The notes beneath the pieces were generated by a model, which saw only the letters and a program-made list of their open reading frames with translations, made no database searches and was not told the origin of the DNA. 64,000 bases of DNA from Arenibacter sp040216555 (lineage in GTDB: Bacteria > Bacteroidota > Bacteroidia > Flavobacteriales > Flavobacteriaceae), in the NCBI GenBank assembly GCA_040216555.1, contig JAVJOW010000039.1, positions 127,964 through 191,963 of the forward strand, given 5' to 3'. Positions 35,549 to 44,884 of this stretch are shown one piece after another. A program made the position numbers and the translations under genes. Every line of letters starts with the position of its first letter. Position 1 is the stretch's first letter.

Positions 35549-36193
35549 TCATATATAGCGGTCAATTTCTACTTTTATCTTGGCAAAATGCTCCGCCAGC
35601 CCTTCAAAATCCATTTCTTGAATCAGTTTTTTATTAAAGAGCGAACTGCCCATGCCTACCCCTACAACACCAGCCTCAAAAAAGGATTTAATATTATCTA
35701 TAGAAACCCCGCCAGTAGGCAAAAGCTTAATGTTGTTAAGTGGAGCGGCAATGTCCCTTATAAATTGAACCCCAAGCTGGGAGGCCGGGAATATTTTTAC
35801 AGCCGATGCCCCTAAACTCCAAGCCCTATATATTTCCGTAGGGGAGTAGGCTCCCGGAAAAATAGGTATCTCTTGTGCCACAGCAGTTTTAATTACTCCC
35901 TCATCAATGATCGGGGTCACAATAAATTGGGCCCCGGCAGCAACGGCCTTTTTATAATCCTGCATATTGCAGACGGTACCAGCACCTACATTAAGCTGCT
36001 GAAATTCGTTTCGCAACATAGATATCATATGGGCGGCTCCAGGGGTGTTCATGGTTATTTCTATGGTGTGTAGGCCGGCCAACAGATACGCTTTAGCAAT
36101 ATCCCGCATAACGTCAATAGACACTCCCCTAACAATACCCACAATGGGGGCCCTATTGTAGAGCTCCCAAGAAAATGATTCTTTATTTAACAT
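35549..36193 (-). CDS. KDPG/KDPGal-type aldolase
   Basis: A class I aldolase of 214 residues from the KHG/KDPG family. Catalytic Glu45 is in HTIEITMN and Schiff-base Lys133 is in ASAVKIFPAS. It splits a 2-dehydro-3-deoxy-6-phospho-aldonate to pyruvate and glyceraldehyde 3-phosphate. I start at the ATG at 36193, which overlaps the last 11 bp of the upstream kinase gene; the TTG at 36220 would lengthen the overlap. This coupling to a DgoK-type kinase suggests the galactonate (De Ley-Doudoroff) variant, i.e. a DgoA role, though KDPG aldolases have the same sequence hallmarks. Confidence 0.88.
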   Translation of the reverse strand: MLNKESFSWELYNRAPIVGIVRGVSIDVMRDIAKAYLLAGLHTIEITMNTPGAAHMISMLRNEFQQLNVGAGTVCNMQDYKKAVAAGAQFIVTPIIDEGVIKTAVAQEIPIFPGAYSPTEIYRAWSLGASAVKIFPASQLGVQFIRDIAAPLNNIKLLPTGGVSIDNIKSFFEAGVVGVGMGSSLFNKKLIQEMDFEGLAEHFAKIKVEIDRYI

Positions 36194-37136
36194 GTGTTTC
36201 CAAAATTTTTCGATGGCCAACCAATAGGGCCGTTTCTATAATCTGTGGCTCAAAACAAACGATTCGGGCCTCGGGCAGAAAAGATTTCAAAGCCAATTGG
36301 TACAATTCGTTTTGTATTCCCGTTACCGCAAGATACACTGTTTCACTGCTTTCTTTCAAATGGGACAACTCCGCTCCTATCAATAATCCGGATAGAAAAT
36401 AATAGTTTTCATAGCTGGAGGATTTATGTATCAAACTATTTGCCCTAATGGAAAAAAGCGATGCCATCTGTTGGTTGTCCACTCCTTTTTCAACTCCTTT
36501 CAAAAAAATATCCTCAAATAAAGGGCTCCATGGTACTTCCTCCAGGGAGGGGGCCAAAATACTGTGCTTCCCAATAACCTCAAATAATTCCCCGGTCATA
36601 TAGGTAGTGAAATCCATAAATTGCCCGTCCTCGAATTGGATATGTTTACTATGCGTTCCCGGCAACAAAAGTATCCCCCTTCCACTCTTGGGCAAGTAAT
36701 CCGAAAGCCCTATGGCCTGGATTTCCTCCCCACGCATGACATCGCTATCGGTTCTAGCCCCTGAGATTAAAAGGAGGTCCAAATCCTTACCCTTGGAAAT
36801 CCAATTACTAATTAGATCTTCCCCAGAAAATGCAATGGGCAATTTACAATACTCCAATTCCTGCATGCCTATGGAAGAAGACAGCATGCCCGAAGACACC
36901 ACATAACGCTTTCCCATTGCCTGCAAATCCAACTTCTCCAGCTGTGCCAACAAGTAATTGGTAAAAAAAGCTTGCTGGGATAGATTTTTTTGCAGTTTAT
37001 ATAACTGATAGCATTTTTTAATCCCCCTATCGGTCTTAATTTCCGATAGTATCTTTAAGGAATGTGTTTCCACCAAACGCAATCTAAAATTGGAGGTGCC
37101 CCAATCACAACTAATAAAATTTTCGGGTAGCGCCAT
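36183..37136 (-). CDS. dgoK: 2-dehydro-3-deoxygalactonokinase (DgoK family)
   Basis: A 317-residue sugar-acid kinase of the DgoK family in the ASKHA fold. The phosphate-binding loop reads SCDWGTSNFRLRLVE near the N-terminus, and the family motif LLLPGTHSKHIQFEDGQ with FTTYMTGELFEVI lies mid-protein. A C-terminal ATP-binding stretch is FLSGLLIGAEL. It phosphorylates 2-dehydro-3-deoxy-D-galactonate for the aldolase encoded by the overlapping downstream gene. No galactonate dehydratase or galactose dehydrogenase of the usual NAD type is in the window, so those steps must lie elsewhere or differ. Confidence 0.9.
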   Translation of the reverse strand: MALPENFISCDWGTSNFRLRLVETHSLKILSEIKTDRGIKKCYQLYKLQKNLSQQAFFTNYLLAQLEKLDLQAMGKRYVVSSGMLSSSIGMQELEYCKLPIAFSGEDLISNWISKGKDLDLLLISGARTDSDVMRGEEIQAIGLSDYLPKSGRGILLLPGTHSKHIQFEDGQFMDFTTYMTGELFEVIGKHSILAPSLEEVPWSPLFEDIFLKGVEKGVDNQQMASLFSIRANSLIHKSSSYENYYFLSGLLIGAELSHLKESSETVYLAVTGIQNELYQLALKSFLPEARIVCFEPQIIETALLVGHRKILETHVK

Positions 37137-37764
37137 ATTTTCATCAAGCTTTAATTGCTCATTTTTTTTATTGAGTTAATTGCAACGTGCAATGACTCAA
37201 AAATCCTCTTCAATATAACCGATCCATATTCCTTCAAGGGTAGGTAAATATTCAAAAGAAACTAGGGGTTGTTCTAAAGATTCCATTATTCCCGAAAAAT
37301 ACGTTATTTTTTTCATCGCTAAACATTTATCGGTAGCCTAGCAAGTATTGGCACAAATTCCATGTTTGTATTTTCTAGTCCGGATGGCTCCATTTTACAT
37401 TTTCTAGGCTATACTTTAAATCCTTTAAAAACAGACAGTCAAGACCATTTACTGTAAAAATCATCAATACAATAAGCGAATTTGGTATCGGGAATATCTA
37501 AGGTTCCATAAGGCTATTGACATTAGAAAAGCCTACAGACCATCTCTATTCGGACCACGATAGTCTTAATAATCGAAAATGTTCTTTGGACATACGTCCC
37601 TAAGTCAAGGCTCCGAGATTCCAATTTCCTATAGTCAAGGTCTTCTTCTTATGGTCTGCAGCTATTTAAAGGAAAACAAACGCGTATCCCAACTAATTAT
37701 GACATTCTAAAAAGTACAGTAATTTATGTAGGCAGTCATTTGATTATGCAACATGCTGAAATGC
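37137..37764. other. Intergenic stretch, no supported gene
   Basis: About 630 bp between dgoK and the next sulfatase gene. A 39-codon minus-strand frame (37197-37316) exists but has no supporting features. The region should hold the dgoK promoter. Confidence 0.4.
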
Positions 37765-39360
37765 TTATTCATTCCAGTGTTCTGTAATAATCTGTCGAAT
37801 TTCTGGATTGTCTGGATCAGTATCGCCCAAAAATTCCCTTTGCCTTAATATCTCCTCTTTCATTTCTGCAATGATATCCTTGTATACGGGATCACCATAG
37901 GCGTTACGAAGTTCATTGGGGTCCTTTTCCAAGTCGAAAAATTCCCAGTATTTATCGGGTTGCTCCTCTTCACTGTATCCATTCACCTTAAGTCCGTTTC
38001 CATAATAAAACGCAAGTTTATAGCGCTCTCCCCTAATTCCAAAATGGCCAGGTCGGTCTTTGCTATGGTCCCAGTACCTATAGTAACCATGCTTTCGCCA
38101 ATCTGCAGGGGTATTTCCCTTTAAGTTTTCCCGAAAACTGCGGCCTTGCATGGTTTCTGGATATTGAATTCCTGCATAATCGGCAAACAGGGCCGAGAAA
38201 TCCACATTTTCAATAATATCGGCAAGTCTCGACCCGGCGGGAATCTCTTTTGGGTATCTTATAACAAAGGGCATGTGAATGGATTCCTCATAGATCAAAC
38301 GCTTGTCGAACCATCCGTGCTCCCCTAAAAAATACCCCTGATCGGCCGTATATATCACTATGGTATTTTCTGCCAATCCCGACTTTTCCAAATAATCCAA
38401 CAACCTTCCAATGTTATCATCAATAGCGGCCCCGCAACGCATAAAGTCCTTGGCAAATTTCTGATAGGTCTTCATTCTTGCCTCATCAGCGCTCAACCCG
38501 TCTACTGAGAAAGGCAGTTCCGGATAGGCCATATAATCCTTTCTCAATTCCGGATCGGCAGTGGCATCCAAATAGCGTTTTTGTAGATTGTTTATAGATT
38601 GTCCATTAAAGACCCGCCCATTGGTTTCCGCTCCTTGGTCATAAAAGGAATCTGGAACTGGGATTTCCTCATCGCGATATAGATGACCAAAACGATCCGG
38701 ATAATCAAAAGGTTCATGGGTAGCCTTAAAATGGCACATTGCCATAAAAGGTTTGGATTTGTCCCTGTTTTCTATCCATTCCATAGTTTTATCGGCAATG
38801 ATATCGGTACTGAAACCTTCCACTACCTTTCCACCCCCATAATAATCTTCCCAGTTGTCCACTGTTTTCAGTCTGGGGTTCCAATATTCTCCCTGCCCTG
38901 GCAATACGGAATAATAATCAAATCCTGCCGGCTCTTGTTTTAAATGCCATTTCCCTATAATAGAGGTAGCATAACCGCCTTTTTGCAGTTCCTTCGCTAT
39001 ATTGTTATGACTCGGGGATAAACCAGCACCTAGGGTAGTAACCCCATTAATGTGACTGTATTGTCCGGTTAGGATCGTTGCCCTACTGGGGGTACAAATG
39101 GAATTGGAAACCAAACAATTCTCCAGTACACAGCCTTCAGCTGCCAACCGTTTTATATTGGGATTGTGCACATAATCCTTAAGTATACCCCCGTAAATCC
39201 CCCAGGCCTGGGCAGTATGATCATCGGACATTATAAAAAGAATATTGGGTCTTTCTTCTTTGCTCGAAGTGTGCCCCGAAGTGGTTTTTTCCTTGCAACC
39301 AAAATTGACATATAACAATAATACCGTAAGCGTTATGAAAAGGACCTTTAATTTCATCAT
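37765..39360 (-). CDS. S1 sulfatase, N-acetylglucosamine-6-sulfatase-like
   Basis: A 531-residue sulfatase with lipidation Cys22 (VNFGC). Asp46 and Asp47 lie in MSDDHTAQAWG; the maturation motif C89-T-P-S-R93 is in SICTPSRATILTGQYSH, and later ligands in YTADQGYFLGEHGW. The combination NGVTTLG, GKWHLKQEPAGFDYY and GWFDKRLIYEESIHMPF is like the S1_11 group, which includes GlcNAc-6-O-sulfatases, but several related groups share it. It is the third sulfatase of the island. Codon use and orientation match its neighbours. The target sugar is uncertain. Confidence 0.89.
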   Translation of the reverse strand: MMKLKVLFITLTVLLLYVNFGCKEKTTSGHTSSKEERPNILFIMSDDHTAQAWGIYGGILKDYVHNPNIKRLAAEGCVLENCLVSNSICTPSRATILTGQYSHINGVTTLGAGLSPSHNNIAKELQKGGYATSIIGKWHLKQEPAGFDYYSVLPGQGEYWNPRLKTVDNWEDYYGGGKVVEGFSTDIIADKTMEWIENRDKSKPFMAMCHFKATHEPFDYPDRFGHLYRDEEIPVPDSFYDQGAETNGRVFNGQSINNLQKRYLDATADPELRKDYMAYPELPFSVDGLSADEARMKTYQKFAKDFMRCGAAIDDNIGRLLDYLEKSGLAENTIVIYTADQGYFLGEHGWFDKRLIYEESIHMPFVIRYPKEIPAGSRLADIIENVDFSALFADYAGIQYPETMQGRSFRENLKGNTPADWRKHGYYRYWDHSKDRPGHFGIRGERYKLAFYYGNGLKVNGYSEEEQPDKYWEFFDLEKDPNELRNAYGDPVYKDIIAEMKEEILRQREFLGDTDPDNPEIRQIITEHWNE

Positions 39361-39560
39361 CTTATTATTTTAAGGCTTAAATTTCCTAAAATTCGCCTTA
39401 AAACCAAAGGAAAGCTACTGCCAATTATGTTTATCGTATCCGCCAGATCATTTTTACTACGGCATACTTGGAATGCATTACGGAAGGATATATATTCAAG
39501 GTCATGGACTACCCTTAATAGTGAACTGAATATATACACTTATTAAAGGCGGTCAACAAA

Positions 39561-39594
39561 ATAAAAAAAGCAGTTTTGGGGAGACCCCTGCTTT
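39561..39594 (-). terminator. Terminator of the propeller-helical protein gene
   Basis: AAAGCA (39568-39573) pairs with TGCTTT (39589-39594), and GGGG (39578-39581) with CCCC (39585-39588) around AGA, leaving a GTTTT bulge. On the minus strand the stem runs directly into a seven-T tract. Confidence 0.75.
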
Positions 39595-39637
39595 AAAAAT
39601 TTTGGACTATAGCAAATGCTCTGGATTGATTAAAGCT

Positions 39638-41890
39638 TTACTTTTCCGCCGAAATCAAGTTTAAATATCGACCCATCCAGTAGGGCAACAGCCAATAAAC
39701 AGGTTCTTTTTCTTGGGTCGGGTCACCGCTAACCGCCACATAAGGGTTTTGATCCCATCTCATGGTTCGGTATTCACTTGGTGGGCGCAAGGCCGTCTGC
39801 AGGTCTTCCAGAATAGGTTGCCGAACTACCTTAAGGTCTTCCCGTTGTGCATTGTCCACATACCAGTCTACCAAGTCCAAGGGGGCATCTTTTAAAAAGG
39901 CAATGGAGTTATCCAGTTCCTCATCTCCAGCTGTTAGAAGATTGTATGTAAAATTGATCAAGGGGCTCTTTGCTCTTTTATGTTTATTGAACCATTGCTC
40001 CAAATGGTCCTGATACTCCCTCTTCAACACTGGATCATCTTCATAGTTTATTAAGGTCGGATACATGTATAGGGACAAAAAGATATCAAAATAAGTTTCC
40101 CAGGAAGGATTGGTATTGTGCAAGGTTTTTGCGTTTTCCAAATACCCCTCCTCCTGTATCAATTTCAAATATTCCTTTTGATATTTTCCTTTTTTGGTAA
40201 TGTGATAAGTAAACTTCAAGAAAGCCAGCAACTCCAAAGAGTTCAATGCCTTTTCCGGAGCCCAGTCGGGATTGTGGTTCAAAATACTCGGAGACCATAC
40301 GCCCCACCTTGTATGGGTCCCGTCTACATCTACCAGGTTAAAGTCGTTCTCTATGAGGTGGTCCATAATTTTACTGAAATGATCCGCTACCCGCCTTTTT
40401 TCCTTAGAATCGGCCACCAAGTTATAGTAACAATAGTAGCCGAACAGATGCCCAGAAATCTCATCGCTACTGGTATCGCCCTTCCACTTCCATTTACCGT
40501 CCTCGGAAACATGCCAACGCTTTTCCACTGGCTTTTGTCTGGGATCTTCAATTATTGCCTCGGCCAATTCGCGTTCCGTATAAGTGCGGTTCATATCATG
40601 GGATTGCTCCCAGGAAACTGGAATTATAGTCCTTGCAAAAAACCCATCTTCGCCGGTTACTTCCCTTAAAAAATGTAAGAAATCGAAGGCTTTTTTGGCT
40701 CTTTCCTTAGCCACCGGATTTTTGGTTGCGGCATATCTAAAGGATTCCATTGCCAAATAATTGGAGGTAAACTCCCCATCATTGTCGTCATCCTCAGGTT
40801 GAATAGTCGTAGTATCGCCAGGCACCACCAATTTGGAACGGGCTATTATCCAAGGCTCCCGAACATGGCGCCTTATCAGTTTATCATAAAAATAGTCCGC
40901 CTTGTCTTCAAGGGTCATTTGTCCGTTCTTAATGGCACTTACTCCATTAGCGGTGGCAACCCATGCATTTCCCTGCTGGTCGAAAGCAATATCCCTCACC
41001 TCGTCCGATATCAACCAGCGCCTGCCCACTCTAACGGAATACTCTTCTTCATCTGGGATAAATCTTGTTATCCCGTATAGGGTCCCTACCCACATCCTAC
41101 CGTCCGGTCCCTTGGTCACAGCGGTTACATTGGCATTGATAATACCATCTTCAGAGCGTTTTTCTCCAATTTTTGTAGTTTTATTTCTAATGGAAACCCC
41201 ACCTAATCCCCCTATCCACATATTTCCATCTTGGTCAAAATCCATTCCCTTGACATAGGCACTGATCAAATCCTCATTTCCTTGATATGCCGTAGTTTTT
41301 TCATCTTTGCAGTGGAACAGACCCACGTCCGTACCTATCCAAAGTCCGCCGTTATTGTCCGACAATACGGTACGAATACTTGTCGCCGTATTATATTCCT
41401 TTTTAGACCATTTTTTATCCTGGTACAACCATATTCCATGTGGCCCCATGGCATAAACACCCTCTTTTGCCGATAGCAGTTGGGCGATAGGCGGCTTAGG
41501 ACCTTCCATTTTCTGGATATCCCCGGAACGCACCCTATAAACTCCGTTCCAAGTGGCCATCCAAACACCTTGATCCGTATCAATTTCTACGTCATAGGCA
41601 GGACCCTGATTATTCCCACTAATAACTAACTTCCATTCCCTGGAACCGACTTCCTTATGGTAAATGCCATTTTTGGTGGCAATCCAGATGCCTCCCTCCG
41701 AATCGGGTTGAATGGCCCTAACATTATTGGCATCCTCGCTGTTTTCGGCAACAATAAATGCCTCGTGATATTCCTGAGCAAAAGGCTCATCTACATAAGT
41801 TGTATTAAGTTTTGGATTGGCTTCTAAGTCTTTGGTTTGGCCAATAGACAAAATAGGAATAAGAAAAAGAAAGAAAATGGCTTTGTTCAT
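39638..41890 (-). CDS. Secreted Reg_prop beta-propeller fused to an all-helical domain
   Basis: A 750-residue exported protein (signal peptide MNKAIFFLFLIPILSIGQ). Residues about 50-335 form a propeller of two-component-regulator type repeats: GGIWIATKNGIY, GVWMATWNGVY, GLWIGTDVGLF, NMWIGGLGGVSI, RMWVGTLYGITRF and NAWVATANGVSAI. These normally serve as sensor domains of hybrid histidine kinases, but no kinase follows. Residues about 345-750 are helical and rich in aromatics (YLAMESFRYAATKNP, FLHFLREVTGEDGFFA, GHLFGYYCYYNLV, LELLAFLKFTYHITKKG), suggesting an alpha/alpha-toroid. Its activity is unknown. It lies between a sulfatase and a sugar-dehydrogenase-like gene on the same strand and has its own terminator. 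Confidence 0.75.
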   Translation of the reverse strand: MNKAIFFLFLIPILSIGQTKDLEANPKLNTTYVDEPFAQEYHEAFIVAENSEDANNVRAIQPDSEGGIWIATKNGIYHKEVGSREWKLVISGNNQGPAYDVEIDTDQGVWMATWNGVYRVRSGDIQKMEGPKPPIAQLLSAKEGVYAMGPHGIWLYQDKKWSKKEYNTATSIRTVLSDNNGGLWIGTDVGLFHCKDEKTTAYQGNEDLISAYVKGMDFDQDGNMWIGGLGGVSIRNKTTKIGEKRSEDGIINANVTAVTKGPDGRMWVGTLYGITRFIPDEEEYSVRVGRRWLISDEVRDIAFDQQGNAWVATANGVSAIKNGQMTLEDKADYFYDKLIRRHVREPWIIARSKLVVPGDTTTIQPEDDDNDGEFTSNYLAMESFRYAATKNPVAKERAKKAFDFLHFLREVTGEDGFFARTIIPVSWEQSHDMNRTYTERELAEAIIEDPRQKPVEKRWHVSEDGKWKWKGDTSSDEISGHLFGYYCYYNLVADSKEKRRVADHFSKIMDHLIENDFNLVDVDGTHTRWGVWSPSILNHNPDWAPEKALNSLELLAFLKFTYHITKKGKYQKEYLKLIQEEGYLENAKTLHNTNPSWETYFDIFLSLYMYPTLINYEDDPVLKREYQDHLEQWFNKHKRAKSPLINFTYNLLTAGDEELDNSIAFLKDAPLDLVDWYVDNAQREDLKVVRQPILEDLQTALRPPSEYRTMRWDQNPYVAVSGDPTQEKEPVYWLLPYWMGRYLNLISAEK

Positions 41891-42060
41891 TTTAGATTAC
41901 TGATCGGTTTGGCCGCTAAAGTTAATCTAAGCTGGGGATATATACCATAACAAGACAACAATAAAAGATTCATGAAAAGAAGAATTGAATTAACCTTTAT
42001 AGCAGCAAAACTCCAATCTGAAAAATCATCCCAAAGACGAAGCAACACTTGCCAAAGTAT

Positions 42061-43827
42061 CTAAATCCCACTCTTTAATGCCTCCTTTTTCTTCCTGGCA
42101 TAGTACCTGCCTTCTTTTACGTAATAGGATCCAACAGGAGGGGAATTATCGCCAAATTCCTTCCTAATATAGGTAAGGATCTGGGCTATCTCTTCATCTT
42201 CCAAATAGTCTACTGGGGGCATCACGCCATCGAATGTTTTACCATTCACTTCGATAGGCCCACTTAAGCCACTTAATACAACATCAATAAGCGTTTTTTG
42301 GTCCCCTTTGACCCATTCGGAACCGGCGATGGGTGGAAATCTACTACCATCTCCCTTACCATTGGCCATATGACAGGCTCCGCAATATTTGTTATATAAT
42401 ATTGCTCCCGCTTCTGCCCTAAGCGGCGTAAGATCATCCTTAACTTCATCCGGGGTTTTTATATGTGGTAATTTTTTGAGCTCTTGCATTTTGGAAAGTT
42501 GTTCCTTACCAAAATTCTTTTTATCACCTTTGTACATTACCCTCCAAATTTTTCCATGTTCACTTTCGCTAATATACAGCGAACCATCTGGTCCCATGGC
42601 GATACCCATAGGCCTGTATCCCGCATCGTCGGTATCAACTATTTTATCGACCTGTGTAAAACCATCGGCAAAAACTTCCCATTCCCCAGCTTTTCCATTT
42701 TTAAAGGGGACAAAAGCAATAAAATAGCCCGCTTGAGGAAAAGGAGCCCTGATGGTGGAACCGTGAAAAGCGATAAAAGCGCCATTTTTGTAATGCTCAG
42801 GGAATTGATCACCTTGATAAAAATGTAGGTCATTGGGTGCCCAATGACCTGGGAAACCAATTAGAGGCTGCTCGTATTTTGCCCCATCGCCTTCCTTTTT
42901 ACCATCTCCCCCATATTCGGGGTTAAGCAATTTTTTACCCTGCATATGATCGTAATAGTAGTACGGCCAACCCGCATTGGTACCGTCTTTGACCTTGAGA
43001 AATTCTTCGGAGGGCAGCATGGCACTTTGCCATGGTGAAAAATATTCGGGCCAATTACGGTTCAAATTATCCCTGCCATGCTGAAGGGCATATAAGGTAT
43101 TATCGTAATGGTTCCAATCCATTCCCACAATACTCCTAATGCCTGTGGCATAGCGGTAGCCGTCCTTTTGTGTCTGACCGGGCTTATTGGCGTCAAATTG
43201 CCAAATGCCGGCATGCCACTCCAACTCCGGACATGGATCCTGCCCCAATGCCCCTGGCATTCTATTCTGTTCTTTTGACTGGCACACATCTCCTGGAGAA
43301 CCAAAGGGAACATACATATGACCATCCCCATCAAAAGTTAGTGGCTTGGCAATATGGGAATATCCATAAGGGGAATTTTGATAGTCATCCGTGAGCATGA
43401 CTTCCGGTTCACTTTCAGGTACCAACTTGCCCCTTGTCAGCTTTTGCCTATATACCGTACTGGCTGTACTATAGTACAAATAATCATTATAGATCCGCAT
43501 TCCTGTTGCATAGTACCCTTTTTGATCGAATACCCCAAACCGTTCAATTTGATCTGCTTTTCCGTCATTATCAGTATCACGCAGACCCATATTCTCACCG
43601 TCTGGATGGGCAAATCGCATTTTTATATATACATCGCCATTGTCATTAACCGCAAGGTGACGGGCGGGCCCTATACTGTCCACTACCACTACCGCCTCAA
43701 AACATTCAGGAAGTATTAATCCCCCATTATCCGGATCTCCAGGTGGTAAATTCCTTGTGCATTGCATCATAATGCCCGAAAACAATAAGATAAACAGAAT
43801 GTAATTTATACGGAGGAGAACTGCCAT
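42061..43827 (-). CDS. Soluble sugar dehydrogenase-like propeller fused to cytochrome c
   Basis: A 588-residue lipoprotein (lipidation Cys23 in GIMMQC). The N-terminal ~440 residues form a glucose/sorbosone dehydrogenase (PQQ-type) propeller: YGYSHIAKPLTFDGDGHMYV, YRYATGIRSIVGMDW, GTNAGWPYYYYDHM, GYRPMGIAMGPDGSLYISE. The C-terminal ~110 residues are a class I cytochrome c with heme motif C482-G-A-C485-H486 and a likely Met ligand in the GVMPPVDYL region. This layout lets electrons from sugar oxidation pass straight to a heme. I use ATG 43827; the TTG at 43854 adds nine residues. With a lactonase, DgoK and aldolase nearby it could make an aldonolactone, which is inference. Confidence 0.85.
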   Translation of the reverse strand: MAVLLRINYILFILLFSGIMMQCTRNLPPGDPDNGGLILPECFEAVVVVDSIGPARHLAVNDNGDVYIKMRFAHPDGENMGLRDTDNDGKADQIERFGVFDQKGYYATGMRIYNDYLYYSTASTVYRQKLTRGKLVPESEPEVMLTDDYQNSPYGYSHIAKPLTFDGDGHMYVPFGSPGDVCQSKEQNRMPGALGQDPCPELEWHAGIWQFDANKPGQTQKDGYRYATGIRSIVGMDWNHYDNTLYALQHGRDNLNRNWPEYFSPWQSAMLPSEEFLKVKDGTNAGWPYYYYDHMQGKKLLNPEYGGDGKKEGDGAKYEQPLIGFPGHWAPNDLHFYQGDQFPEHYKNGAFIAFHGSTIRAPFPQAGYFIAFVPFKNGKAGEWEVFADGFTQVDKIVDTDDAGYRPMGIAMGPDGSLYISESEHGKIWRVMYKGDKKNFGKEQLSKMQELKKLPHIKTPDEVKDDLTPLRAEAGAILYNKYCGACHMANGKGDGSRFPPIAGSEWVKGDQKTLIDVVLSGLSGPIEVNGKTFDGVMPPVDYLEDEEIAQILTYIRKEFGDNSPPVGSYYVKEGRYYARKKKEALKSGI

Positions 43828-44884
43828 TTCTTTGTATTTCCTATTCGGTACCAAGTCGGTTAAATTTATTATTAAGTATCTAAAATACCATGAATTGGTT
43901 GAAGATTCATGTGTGCATTTCTAATGCCATTAGGAGTCATATATAACCTTTTCATTTAATGACATAAATACTTGATTCCTAAACCAAACAACATCTCCTA
44001 AGCTAATCAAATTTGTTCAAATAATTAAATGACTTCAAATTATTTTTAAAGGATGATTCCGATATTGCATAAGTACAAAACTTCAAACCTTTATTGGTCA
44101 GGATGATTAAACGAAGAATTTTGTATTCCTTGATAACCAGGTAGACTTGAGGCAAAACTTGTTTTTGAATCTACTCTAATTTCAAATCCAACGCCATAAA
44201 AAGCAATTTATTCCAACAGGCTCAATAATGCAACATTCTTTAGCCATTTAAAATAAATTCCAGACCTCCTGAAACAGAATTCAATCCCTTGTGGAAAACC
44301 GCAAGGGAATATCTTTTTATCAATTTAAGTTTGCTCCATAAAATGCCATAATGGGATACTAGTTTATGAAAAAGGCAATGCCCCATTGAGGTACAATTAA
44401 TCACATCTTAAACACATACTGGCCAGCTTGCCGAAAAGGTATTCGGGGGAACTATCCAATTTGGCAGGCAAGGCCTTTAAATGCAAGCCCAAGCTCGCAG
44501 AGGTTAATTTAAATGGAAATCTAAATTATTCCCAAAACCATTATCACTACATTGAAGACCTTAGGCTATACCAATAGCACGTTCCAACCGACATTGACTT
44601 TCCGTTATTTTTATAACTTTGGCCGCATGGATAAAACAACCCAAATTCAGGGTACTTATATTTATTGGGATGCCCTGAAGGGCAGTATCCTTGTACTTTT
44701 GGAGGCCAAGAGCTTAAACATAAAAAGAATTGCCGCCGCCACCTATTATTACAATACGTTCCATAATAATCTGTAATGATTTGGGAACAAACATATCTCA
44801 AATCAGTCAAAATTGACCTATGTACCAAGCTTATTGTACCAAAAAAATTGTGAAAATAAAATAGTAATTACCGACATTCCAGAA
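43828..44884. other. Long intergenic stretch, possible decayed sequence
   Basis: About 1.05 kb with only a weak 74-codon plus-strand frame (44552-44776) that has beta-strand-like text such as PTLTFRYFYNFG. Open stretches switch frame near 44560-44580, so a decayed barrel-protein fragment is possible. No family was recognised and no repeat or RNA is supported. Confidence 0.3.

Noticed and set aside
37197..37316. 39-codon minus-strand frame MKKITYFSGIMESLEQ...
   Set aside because: No promoter, terminator, signal or family support; likely chance.
44552..44776. 74-codon plus-strand frame
   Set aside because: Unusual composition and no recognised domain; kept only as a hint of a decayed fragment.
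44547..44828. 93-codon minus-strand Cys-rich frame
   Set aside because: Shadow of the opposite frame without start context or homology features.
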